DNA of 64,000 bases from positions 496,001-560,000 of the forward strand of contig NZ_QPIG01000002.1 of the NCBI RefSeq assembly GCF_003337215.1, written 5' to 3'. Made by a program: the position numbers and the translations under genes. Shown here one piece after another: positions 26,097 to 34,047 of this stretch. The notes under the pieces were generated by a model. It saw nothing but the letters and a program-made list of their open reading frames with translations. It ran no database searches and had not been told where the DNA came from. Position 1 is the first letter of the stretch; every line of letters starts with the position of its first letter. Source of the DNA: Oceanihabitans sediminis (GTDB taxonomy: Bacteria; Bacteroidota; Bacteroidia; Flavobacteriales; Flavobacteriaceae).

Positions 26097-26104
26097 CAAA
26101 ATTA
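26097..26104 (-). promoter_or_regulatory. -7 promoter element directly before the histidine kinase gene
   Basis: On the minus strand TAATTTTG is followed by 5 bases (AACAG) and then the ATG. The first transmembrane span begins at residue 4-5, so this start is well supported and the leader would be minimal. Confidence 0.55.
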
Positions 26105-26161
26105 ACATTTTAACATTTAGAAGGCCTACCATTTAACCTTACCTTAACAAAAATGTTAAAG

Positions 26162-26755
26162 TTAACGTTTATAAATAGAATTAAGTAGTTGGTTATGTGT
26201 TTCTTGAACCTGTTTTACAGTATCTTCTAACACATTATTTTTAATGACAAAATCAGACAAGGCAATTTTCTTATCATCTTGCCATTGGTTTTTCATAATT
26301 GCTTCAATTTTAGAGACTGTAGTATTATCTCTTTTAAGCAAACGTTCTATTCTAGTCTGTATTTTTGCAGTAACTGTTATTATAAAGTCGCAGTGTTTGT
26401 AGCTTCCGTTTTCAAATAAAATTGCTACCTCTTTAATTATATATGGAGAATCTTGTTTTTTTACCCACTTTTGAAAGTGTTTTGCTACTCTAGGATGCAC
26501 AATAGCATTCATTTTTTGTAAGTAGCTTTCATCATTAAAAATAATTTTAGCCAAATAAGGTCTGTTTAATTCCTCATTAATATAAGCTTCTTCTCCAAAT
26601 AACTCTACCAACTTTCTTTTAATTACCTTAGAAGTATTCATGAGTTTTTTAGCTTCATCATCTGCAATATATATAGGAACACCTAATTTCTTAAACTCTT
26701 TTGCTACGGTAGTTTTACCACTACCAATACCTCCTGTAAGACCAACTATTTTCAT
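26162..26755 (-). CDS. coaE: Dephospho-CoA kinase
   Basis: The 197-residue protein has the P-loop GGIGSGKT at residues 8-15, then IADDEAKKLM and the conserved HPRVAKHFQKW segment. CoaE phosphorylates the ribose 3'-hydroxyl of dephospho-CoA, the last step of coenzyme A synthesis. The YbbR-like gene lies just upstream on the same strand; coaBC, an earlier step of the pathway, is at 40-41 kb. Confidence 0.95.
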   Translation of the reverse strand: MKIVGLTGGIGSGKTTVAKEFKKLGVPIYIADDEAKKLMNTSKVIKRKLVELFGEEAYINEELNRPYLAKIIFNDESYLQKMNAIVHPRVAKHFQKWVKKQDSPYIIKEVAILFENGSYKHCDFIITVTAKIQTRIERLLKRDNTTVSKIEAIMKNQWQDDKKIALSDFVIKNNVLEDTVKQVQETHNQLLNSIYKR

Positions 26756-26804
26756 GGGATGCTTATATTTATTTTGGCAGACTATCTTCTTTATTTCTAA
26801 AACG

Positions 26805-27770
26805 CTATTCGGTTATTATAAATTCTACAAACTCTTGTTTTAATTTACAATACTTCGCGAATTCTGGCTTTTTTACCAATTCTGGAATTAAAGAGGTTTG
26901 CCCTTCTACTAATTTACTATAATCGCAAACAACTTTAAAATCTGCCACATGAATATCATTAAAATTCGCCAAGCTAGTATAATACGATACGTTTACTGAT
27001 TTAGGGAAATGTTTCAAGTTAATATCTATAGGGACATTAATTACCTGAACAGGAATAGGCAAGGTTCCTTCGGTATATTTTTCTACAACTGCAGAAAGCA
27101 TAGTTTCTTTATTCGAAAACTTTAAATCTTTATCAAAATCTTCTAACTTCAGCACTACTCTTTTAGTAATATTTTGATTCACGTTACTTAAAGTAATTGT
27201 ATCTGTTTTTATAGTTTTAATATTATCTAATAAAGACTTAGCCCCTATCACTCTTATAGAGTCAGGCTCTAACACAACTTTATCGGTTAGATTATACCCT
27301 GGACTATAACTTATATTTGAAACAAGCTCTATTGGTACATTCTTTACGTCATATACATCATAAGAAAACCACAAACTGTCCGGAACTATATTAACTAGCT
27401 CAATGTTTTTATTAAACTGTTTATGTAAGGATGCAAAGCCTTTGTTTTTAGACCATATATATAGAGAGTCGGTTTGATCTATATCTGTTGAAAAGTCAAT
27501 TTTTATAGTTGGTTTAGATAAATGATACTGTAATAATTCAAATCCATAAGCTTTCATGGTTATTTCTAGCACTTGGCTAGAATCGTTTAAAACCACTTGC
27601 TCCTCAGGAATATTAGTTTTAGCTATATTGAATGTAAAGGTGTTGGTATAGCTTTTTGAAAGTTTTGTCAGCAATAAAATTCCAAAAGATAAAACTAGAA
27701 ACAATAAAAAAATATTGATTTTTTTAGTTCTTATAAAAGAAAGTAATTTCGTTTTAATTGTGTTTATCAT
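26805..27770 (-). CDS. YbbR-like domain protein
   Basis: This 321-residue protein has one N-terminal membrane span (about 17-35), and the rest is predicted outside the cytoplasm with YbbR-like beta repeats (for example VVLEPDSIRVIGAKSLLDNI and a related N-terminal copy). In Firmicutes YbbR/CdaR regulates the diadenylate cyclase; in flavobacteria the gene sits beside coaE and no cyclase is adjacent here. Its ATG overlaps the last base of the glycosyltransferase stop region, so the two are coupled. Confidence 0.78.
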   Translation of the reverse strand: MINTIKTKLLSFIRTKKINIFLLFLVLSFGILLLTKLSKSYTNTFTFNIAKTNIPEEQVVLNDSSQVLEITMKAYGFELLQYHLSKPTIKIDFSTDIDQTDSLYIWSKNKGFASLHKQFNKNIELVNIVPDSLWFSYDVYDVKNVPIELVSNISYSPGYNLTDKVVLEPDSIRVIGAKSLLDNIKTIKTDTITLSNVNQNITKRVVLKLEDFDKDLKFSNKETMLSAVVEKYTEGTLPIPVQVINVPIDINLKHFPKSVNVSYYTSLANFNDIHVADFKVVCDYSKLVEGQTSLIPELVKKPEFAKYCKLKQEFVEFIITE

Positions 27771-28774
27771 TATTTTTTGAAAAATAAATCTGGAAATTTT
27801 TGTTCCGGTTTTTTGTTTAAGACACTAATAAATAAAGTTGTTTTTAAAAACCCGTAACCGTAACCTAAAAACTGTATACAGATTGCAAACAATGCTTGTA
27901 ATGCTATAATTATATTTTTAGTCTGAAATAAAGCTGCTATAAATACTATTATAAAATAAGCTATATATACATAAAGTAACACTTTAAATCCAAACAACCA
28001 CAATAATAACGAAGCAATTAGTCCTATAGTAAAAACTGTTGGAAACCAATAAGTGATTTTCTTGGTATGTGGATGCCAAGAGTTAAGTATTGGCCTTACT
28101 AAACCAAATTTATGCACTTGCTTGTAAAATTTAAACCATGAAATTCTTCTTTTATGATATACAAAGGCTTCTGGAATTAGTTTTGTATTATAACCAAGTT
28201 TCCATAATCGAATAGACAAATCCGGATCTTCACCAGGGTGTATATTTCCAAAACCTCCTGTTTTTTGAAAGGCTTCTTTAGAAATTCCCATATTAAAACT
28301 TCTAGGCTGAAAAGTATTCACGCTATTCTTCTTACCTCTTATCCCTCCTGTTGTTAAAAAAGAAGTCATAGCAAAATTTATTGCCTTCTGAATATTAGAA
28401 AAAGATTCATGCGCTGCATCTGGCCCACCAAAACAGTCTACATAATCATTATCTAGACTTTTTGTTACCTCACTTAGATACTGTGGGGGCAAAATACAAT
28501 CACTATCTAAAATTATATAATAATTCCCTTTTGCTTTTTGCATTCCGAAGTTTCTAGAATCTCCAGGTCCGGAATTTGCTTTAAAGTAATAGGAAATATT
28601 TAATTTATCAGAATAGCTTTCAACTACTTCCTTAGAGCTTACAGCCGAACCATCTTCCACAATTACGATTTCGTAATCTACAGTTGTTTTTAGTTGAAAA
28701 AAACTAGCTAATAACTCTTCAATCTCTTGAGGTCTATTATAAACAGGAATGATAAATGAAAACTGTAATTGCAT
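27770..28774 (-). CDS. Family 2 glycosyltransferase
   Basis: Starting at 28774 the protein has 334 residues and begins MQLQFSFIIPVYNRP. A longer in-frame start at 28810 would lie inside the terminator of the neighbouring gene and upstream of a promoter element, so it is rejected. The GT-A domain has VIVEDGS and the metal-binding LDSDC, then GPGDSRNFGM; about two C-terminal membrane spans follow (residues 240-310). It should add a sugar at the inner membrane, to a lipid or cell-surface glycan; the acceptor is unknown. Confidence 0.88.
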   Translation of the reverse strand: MQLQFSFIIPVYNRPQEIEELLASFFQLKTTVDYEIVIVEDGSAVSSKEVVESYSDKLNISYYFKANSGPGDSRNFGMQKAKGNYYIILDSDCILPPQYLSEVTKSLDNDYVDCFGGPDAAHESFSNIQKAINFAMTSFLTTGGIRGKKNSVNTFQPRSFNMGISKEAFQKTGGFGNIHPGEDPDLSIRLWKLGYNTKLIPEAFVYHKRRISWFKFYKQVHKFGLVRPILNSWHPHTKKITYWFPTVFTIGLIASLLLWLFGFKVLLYVYIAYFIIVFIAALFQTKNIIIALQALFAICIQFLGYGYGFLKTTLFISVLNKKPEQKFPDLFFKK

Positions 28775-28778
28775 AACA

Positions 28779-28786
28779 CAAATGTA
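28779..28786 (-). promoter_or_regulatory. -7 promoter element directly before the glycosyltransferase gene
   Basis: Minus-strand TACATTTG fits TAnnTTTG and ends 4 bases before the ATG at 28774, suggesting a leaderless mRNA. Confidence 0.5.
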
Positions 28787-28800
28787 CGTGTTACGCATAA

Positions 28801-28828
28801 AAAAAGCCACTCTTTCGAGTGGCTTTTT
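28801..28828 (-). terminator. Terminator of T9SS cargo gene 1
   Basis: AAAAAGCCACTC (28801-28812), TTTC loop, GAGTGGCTTTTT (28817-28828). The same hairpin recurs after the other two T9SS genes at 31367-31394 and 33998-34025. Confidence 0.85.
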
Positions 28829-29060
28829 AATAATATATAAAGAGTTAAGATTAGTTCTTAATAATTCTTACTGTTTCTGTAGCATTACCAATAGTAACTT
28901 TTACAAAGTAAGCCCCTGTACGTAATGCAGACATATTAACTTCTGTATTAACTGTATTTGGTGCTGTACGTAAAACTTCTTGACCTAACATATTATAAAC
29001 AGCTACACCATCTATATTTTGTTTAGCATTTAAAGTTAGCGTATTGTTTACTGGGTTTGG
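28801..29060 (-). repeat. Repeated 3' module, copy 1 (terminator plus T9SS sorting domain)
   Basis: The terminator, the spacer and the codons for the last roughly 70 residues are nearly the same as in the copies at 31367-31640 and 33998-34270. Beyond the sorting domain, gene 1 diverges from the other two. Confidence 0.75.
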
Positions 29061-31250
29061 ATAATATCTAAATGAATTAAGATTATCAAACGACTCTGTA
29101 GATAAGGATTGATCTACAACAATATTATCTAGGCGTAATTGATTCATATTCGCATCAGAATACGCATGAAAACCAAAGTAATATACTCCAGTAGCAGGAG
29201 CCGTAAAAGTCACGCTATCACTTTGTAAATCTCCACCTGAAACTGCTGGGTAATCTGCTAATACAGTTGTCATAGCTGCTGAAGTGTTAGCTGTTCCGTA
29301 AGCTACTTTCATTTTTTCATCCCAAGAACCTGAATTACCGAAATCGTAAGAAATATAATATTCCTGACCTGCTACTAAGTTAATAGCTTGTGTAAAGTAC
29401 CAAGAATCTGCAGGATTTGAGTAATTGTAAGAGTAACGCATATGATTCGTTGTAAAGCCAGCACCCATTGTAGACGAATATGTCCATTCATTACCTGTAC
29501 CCTCATTAATCACAGTACCACAAACTGTTGCAGCTTCAAAATTATCTAAGAAAGGAACATCCAAAGGTGTTGGGTCACATCCTGTTGAAAAACTAAATGG
29601 TCCCGACCAAGCACTTAAATCACCACCACCACAATCTGCTTGAACATAAAACTCGTAATTATTTAGAGCTATCAAGCCTGTTATAGTAAATGGATTTGAT
29701 GTTACTCCTGCGTTTGTAGCTGTCATAGTCTGAGTCCCTCCAGCTGATAAATCAACCAATTCAATGTTCCATGCTGTCTCAGAACTTCCTACTGTCCAAA
29801 CTAAATCAGCAGAATCATGATTAATATTTGATACATTTAAACTTAAAGGTTCTGGGCAAGTTGGAGCTTCAATTATAGACATATCATCTATAGCAATGTC
29901 ATTTTCATAATTAGAATTTGTTTCTGTATCTACTACGAATCTCACTTTTATATTTCCTGTAATTGTTAAAGAGGATAAGTCTATACCTACCATTTCCCAA
30001 GCATCAACATCTCCATTACCATCCATATATACTTGATTCCAAGCTGCACCATCCCAGACATCTACAGTAATTGTGTTTGAGTTAGTCCCTCCTGCTACAT
30101 AATGATGTACATAAAATTTAAGGTAAGGTGTTGTTAAACTAGTTACATCAATTTCAGGAGTCTCTAAAGTCGCATCAGTTGCTGTATCAGAAGTTGACGC
30201 ATCTACATAGGCAAAATATCCAGACCCCGAAGTATTATCAAAGTAATCATTTCCAAATGTAGGAGATGTATTAAAATCCCAAACTCTTGTCCCTGTACTA
30301 TATGTACTCCAACAATTAGGAATTGTTCCGCCATTTTCAAATGACTCTGTTAAAGGTGTTGTAAAAGCATCACAAAGCGTTGCAAAACTATAAGGCCCTA
30401 TCCATGCACTTTGCTCTCCTGCTCCACAAAAAGCTTGCACATAAAACTCATAAGTTGCTGATGGATTTAAGCCAGTAAGACTATAAGGCTTTGTCGATGT
30501 TTCTGAAACTATTGTTCCCGTTCCTTGGGTAAAACCTAATTCACCGTATTCTATATTCCAAGATGTTTCTGCATCTCCAATAGTCCAATCTAAATCTGCG
30601 CTAGTAGTGGTAATATTTGTTGCTGTTAAACCAGAAGGTGACGGACAAGTTTGTGCAATTCCTTCAAATATAATATTAGAAGTATAGCTTAAACGAGCAC
30701 TAGCATCTAAAGGTGATGCAGGATCTGGATTCGTCGAATCACTTCTATAGTACATTGCAATATTAGCAGCTCCATCTGTTTTTCTCCAAGACATTGAGCA
30801 GTTATACCCTTGCTTGTTTTCATCAATAGCTACTATTAAATTATCAGTGCCATTATAAGTAAATGGTGCATCTAATGTTAATGTAAACCAATTATCCTCT
30901 GCTGGAAATGTAACAACTCCAGTAAAAGCTTGTGTTAAATTAGCAACTGGTTCCCAATCACTTGTTGATGCGAATTCTGTTTTTGTTGAATGTCCTAAAT
31001 AAACTGTCCACTCATCACTAGAGGAGAAATCTGATGTGCTTGATGCTGCATCTAAATAAAAAGACAAAGCAGTTATATCACCTGAAGCATTAATGTCTGA
31101 AGCAAAATAGATTTGCTGCGAATAAGTATATCCATAACAACTGGATATAGGAAGCAGGGTTGTTGTCCCTGTGTCATCACCTACTTGCACCTGACCAATG
31201 GATAGCCAAGAACTAATAAGCATAAATAATAATAAAGTAGTTTTCTTCAT
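28851..31250 (-). CDS. Secreted T9SS cargo protein with fibronectin III domains (copy 1)
   Basis: This 799-residue protein has a signal peptide (about residues 1-19), a beta-rich N-terminal domain, a first fibronectin type III domain (about 200-290), a MAM/choice-of-anchor-like segment ending in NDIAIDDMSI, a second fibronectin domain, another jelly-roll segment, and a type A sorting domain (YYPNPVNNTLTLNAKQNI to the C-terminal IIKN). The sorting domain directs export through the type IX secretion system and anchoring on the outer surface. Function is likely adhesion or binding; no catalytic domain is seen. It is the last of three tandem paralogous genes, each with its own promoter and terminator. 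Confidence 0.88.
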   Translation of the reverse strand: MKKTTLLLFMLISSWLSIGQVQVGDDTGTTTLLPISSCYGYTYSQQIYFASDINASGDITALSFYLDAASSTSDFSSSDEWTVYLGHSTKTEFASTSDWEPVANLTQAFTGVVTFPAEDNWFTLTLDAPFTYNGTDNLIVAIDENKQGYNCSMSWRKTDGAANIAMYYRSDSTNPDPASPLDASARLSYTSNIIFEGIAQTCPSPSGLTATNITTTSADLDWTIGDAETSWNIEYGELGFTQGTGTIVSETSTKPYSLTGLNPSATYEFYVQAFCGAGEQSAWIGPYSFATLCDAFTTPLTESFENGGTIPNCWSTYSTGTRVWDFNTSPTFGNDYFDNTSGSGYFAYVDASTSDTATDATLETPEIDVTSLTTPYLKFYVHHYVAGGTNSNTITVDVWDGAAWNQVYMDGNGDVDAWEMVGIDLSSLTITGNIKVRFVVDTETNSNYENDIAIDDMSIIEAPTCPEPLSLNVSNINHDSADLVWTVGSSETAWNIELVDLSAGGTQTMTATNAGVTSNPFTITGLIALNNYEFYVQADCGGGDLSAWSGPFSFSTGCDPTPLDVPFLDNFEAATVCGTVINEGTGNEWTYSSTMGAGFTTNHMRYSYNYSNPADSWYFTQAINLVAGQEYYISYDFGNSGSWDEKMKVAYGTANTSAAMTTVLADYPAVSGGDLQSDSVTFTAPATGVYYFGFHAYSDANMNQLRLDNIVVDQSLSTESFDNLNSFRYYPNPVNNTLTLNAKQNIDGVAVYNMLGQEVLRTAPNTVNTEVNMSALRTGAYFVKVTIGNATETVRIIKN

Positions 31251-31280
31251 AATAAATTATTTGGTTAGTTAATTAACTAC

Positions 31281-31357
31281 GAAAAATATCTATTTTAATT
31301 CAATATTAACATACGAAAAAATCATTATCGACAAAATACTTATTTTATCGATAAAAT
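31281..31357 (-). promoter_or_regulatory. Promoter and candidate operator of T9SS gene 1
   Basis: On the minus strand a -7-like TATTTTTC (31281-31288) lies 31 bases before the ATG. Upstream are two copies of an element reading, on the plus strand, TTATCGACAAAAT (31325-31337) and TTATCGATAAAAT (31345-31357), 20 bp apart. The first CGACAAAA starts 41 bases beyond the -7 element. The position fits an activator. Confidence 0.5.
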
Positions 31358-31366
31358 GATTTACAA

Positions 31367-31394
31367 AAAAAGCCACTCTATCGAGTGGCTTTTT
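31367..31394 (-). terminator. Terminator of T9SS cargo gene 2
   Basis: AAAAAGCCACTC (31367-31378), TATC loop, GAGTGGCTTTTT (31383-31394); the same stem as after genes 1 and 3. Confidence 0.85.
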
Positions 31395-31416
31395 AATAAT
31401 ATATAAAGAGCTAAGA

Positions 31417-33879
31417 TTAGTTCTTAATAATTCTAACTGTTTCTGTAGCGTTACCTATAGTAACTTTTACAAAGTAAGCCCCTGTACCTAATGCAGACAT
31501 ATTAACTTCTGTATTAACTGTATTTGGCGCTGTATGTAAAACTTCTTGACCTAACATATTATAAACAGCTACACCATCTATATTTTGTTTAGCATTTAAA
31601 GTTAGTGTATTGTTTACAGGGTTTGGATAGTATGATAATCCATTAGAAGCTTCGAAGTCATCAATAGAAGCTGTAGGACACTCTATATTAATAGTATGTG
31701 TTCCTGTAGTCGTCCCTGACCCACTCCAATGTGCTATATATACATAATAAGTTTCTCCATCTACAGAATCTGTGATAGTATATGTCTCTTGACCAGATGA
31801 ACTATCTTTACACCCTACATTAACTAAAGCACCACAAGTTCCACTTGTAATTGCTAGTTCATGATCAAAAGAAGCATCTACTGTTACGATAATATCTCCT
31901 CCATAACCAGTAAATGTATACCAAACTCCATTACTTCCCATAGTACAACCACTACCTTCTTGATTCCCTGTAGAACCAGCACTAGTTCCCGAAATAGTTT
32001 CTCCACAAGCAATAGGAGTAGCTGTTGCACACGCTATATTACTTGGCGGTGGTGGTGGTGTTCCTACACAAATATCAAAAGTAGTTTGCGCTCCGCTATT
32101 ACTGCTATATGAATTAACTCTCACAAAATACGTTTCTCCAATCGTTAACCCGTTTGCTGTACTTGAATCAGGATCACTACAATTTATATTTGTTAACGTA
32201 CCACATGAACCCGACCAAACAGAATGATATAAATCTGAAGGGGAATTTGCTTTATTTAAAATAGAAATAAGATGAGATTCATTTGTTGCTGTAAAAGAAA
32301 ACCATACATCATCATTTTCTGTACCAAAACAAGTTGATTCATCTTCTCCAGAAGCTGTTGCAGCAGCAATAGTTCCTGATGTTGTTACAGTACAGCTATC
32401 ATCTCCATTTACTGTCAATTCGATAGCGTTTATACATTCATCATTTGCTGGTGGACAAACAGATTGTGTGATTGCTGAACTAGTTACCGTACAGCTATCA
32501 TCATCATTATCATCATCAATAGTAATTATAACATCTGTTCCATTTACATAAGGACCAAACTGTAAAGTTCCTGCAGCTGTTAAAGCTTGAGATGGACTCG
32601 CTTGATCATCTGAAACTGTTAAGGCTGTAGCACTTCCCATATCTGTAACATTTACATCAATATAGAAGCCTCCACTTACGTCACAATCACTAACAACATT
32701 ATAAGATGCAGTAACAGGCGAACATGTGTTTTCTGTAATATCTAAGGTGTATGCAGTACTTTGTGGTGAAGGATATGTAGATATTGCAATATAATAAGTT
32801 GTTCCTCCAACCAAATCAACATTTGGTAAACTTGGGTTTCCTCCAGATTGAGTATCAGAAGCAACACAAGTAACTAAAGGACACTCTTCAAACACAAACA
32901 AGCCTGTCCATGAACCTGTTCCAGATGTTGCTATATTTACAGACATATCTACTGCAGGTGTAAAGCTATAAAAAACATCATCCCCATTCATGTAATTTGA
33001 AGAACAAGGTGTGTCTGCTGAACTATAATCATCTCCATAATTCACTGTATTGTCTGTTGTTGTATAAGGAAGTGAACCAACGGTTATTGCATTTTCACAA
33101 ACTTCACCTGGAAGAGTACATGCAGTATTAAAATCTCCTAATGAGAAGTCACATGCTCCATCAGAATGCTGTACGGTTAATGTTACCGTTTCTCCTATAG
33201 TGTATGGCCCTGCTGTTACTGTTCCTGCTACAATTGGGAAAGTATTAGTACCGTCTGAAACAACCGTTCCATCTCCTTCAGTAGAAACCACTAAATCTAT
33301 AGAAAACTGAGATGCACCACAGTTATCAACTACTGTTGAACTATCAACTACGGTTGGTGTACATGTAGGAGCTGCATCATTTACAAACTCATCTATATGC
33401 AAATAAAATCTATCTGTATCAGTAGCTCTAATCGCTATATAAACCTGAGTCCCTACATAAGCAGATAAATTATAAGTAAATTTCTCATAAGTTGAAACAT
33501 CAACTGTTGCTGTTTCACTACCTAAAAGTTCTGTAAAGTCAGCTGGAGCTGTTCCGGTAGTTGATAATCTTACCTCAAAAGTTTCAGTCCACCCTGAACT
33601 TATAGCTGCCCAAAAAGAAATTTGATCTGACACACCGGCAGTTACGTCAAATTGTGGAGTTATTAAATAATCATCATGAGCATTAGAATCCCACTTAATA
33701 TAGGCATGACCAGCCCCTAGATAATTATTAGTTGTAATATGCTCCCAAGTATCCCCACCATCTACATCTACAATTGTCCATGTAGCAGGAATCTCGGTAT
33801 CGAAACTCTCTGTAAACTGTGCTTTACTTTGCCAAGAAAAGGCTAGCATCGCAAATAATAAAAAAGTAATTTTTTTCAT
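31417..33879 (-). CDS. Secreted T9SS cargo protein with choice-of-anchor-J-like domain (copy 2)
   Basis: The 820-residue protein has a signal peptide (about 1-20), then a cleaved-adhesin/choice-of-anchor-J-like domain (about 22-170) with FTESFDTEIPATWT and a DDYLITPQF strand. Cys-containing beta repeats follow, and pre-peptidase-like domains (for example DVWFSFTATNESH, GVWYTFTGYGGD), a PPPPP linker and the type A sorting domain. Its last roughly 210 residues are almost the same as those of copy 3. It is predicted to be exported by T9SS and surface bound; no enzyme motif is seen. It has its own promoter and terminator. Confidence 0.88.
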   Translation of the reverse strand: MKKITFLLFAMLAFSWQSKAQFTESFDTEIPATWTIVDVDGGDTWEHITTNNYLGAGHAYIKWDSNAHDDYLITPQFDVTAGVSDQISFWAAISSGWTETFEVRLSTTGTAPADFTELLGSETATVDVSTYEKFTYNLSAYVGTQVYIAIRATDTDRFYLHIDEFVNDAAPTCTPTVVDSSTVVDNCGASQFSIDLVVSTEGDGTVVSDGTNTFPIVAGTVTAGPYTIGETVTLTVQHSDGACDFSLGDFNTACTLPGEVCENAITVGSLPYTTTDNTVNYGDDYSSADTPCSSNYMNGDDVFYSFTPAVDMSVNIATSGTGSWTGLFVFEECPLVTCVASDTQSGGNPSLPNVDLVGGTTYYIAISTYPSPQSTAYTLDITENTCSPVTASYNVVSDCDVSGGFYIDVNVTDMGSATALTVSDDQASPSQALTAAGTLQFGPYVNGTDVIITIDDDNDDDSCTVTSSAITQSVCPPANDECINAIELTVNGDDSCTVTTSGTIAAATASGEDESTCFGTENDDVWFSFTATNESHLISILNKANSPSDLYHSVWSGSCGTLTNINCSDPDSSTANGLTIGETYFVRVNSYSSNSGAQTTFDICVGTPPPPPSNIACATATPIACGETISGTSAGSTGNQEGSGCTMGSNGVWYTFTGYGGDIIVTVDASFDHELAITSGTCGALVNVGCKDSSSGQETYTITDSVDGETYYVYIAHWSGSGTTTGTHTINIECPTASIDDFEASNGLSYYPNPVNNTLTLNAKQNIDGVAVYNMLGQEVLHTAPNTVNTEVNMSALGTGAYFVKVTIGNATETVRIIKN

Positions 33880-33910
33880 AATATTTTTTTTTAATTAGTT
33901 AATCAATTAC

Positions 33911-33987
33911 TAAAAATATCTATTTTAATTCAATATTAACATACGAAAAAATCATTATCGACAAAATACTTATTTTATCGACAAAAT
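33911..33987 (-). promoter_or_regulatory. Promoter and candidate operator of T9SS gene 2
   Basis: A -7-like element (plus strand TAAAAATA, 33911-33918) lies 32 bases before the ATG. TTATCGACAAAAT occurs twice as an exact 13-bp direct repeat at 33955-33967 and 33975-33987, spaced 20 bp. Confidence 0.5.
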
Positions 33988-33997
33988 GATTTGCAAA

Positions 33998-34025
33998 AAA
34001 AAGCCACTCTTTCGAGTGGCTTTTT
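33998..34025 (-). terminator. Terminator of T9SS cargo gene 3
   Basis: AAAAAGCCACTC (33998-34009), TTTC loop, GAGTGGCTTTTT (34014-34025). Confidence 0.85.
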
Positions 34026-34047
34026 AATAATATATAAAGAGCTAAGA

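Larger units (their letters stand above)
31281..32061 (-). repeat. Long near-identical block, copy 1 (partner at 33911-34692)
   Basis: The block covers the promoter of gene 1, the terminator of gene 2, and the codons for the last roughly 210 residues of gene 2 up to a polyproline linker. It matches 33911-34692 with few changes, which points to recent duplication or gene conversion. Confidence 0.8.

Noticed and set aside
28774-28810. Longer start for the glycosyltransferase (12 extra residues)
   Set aside because: The added codons lie in the terminator stem of the next gene and upstream of a TACATTTG element; the family N-terminus begins at 28774.
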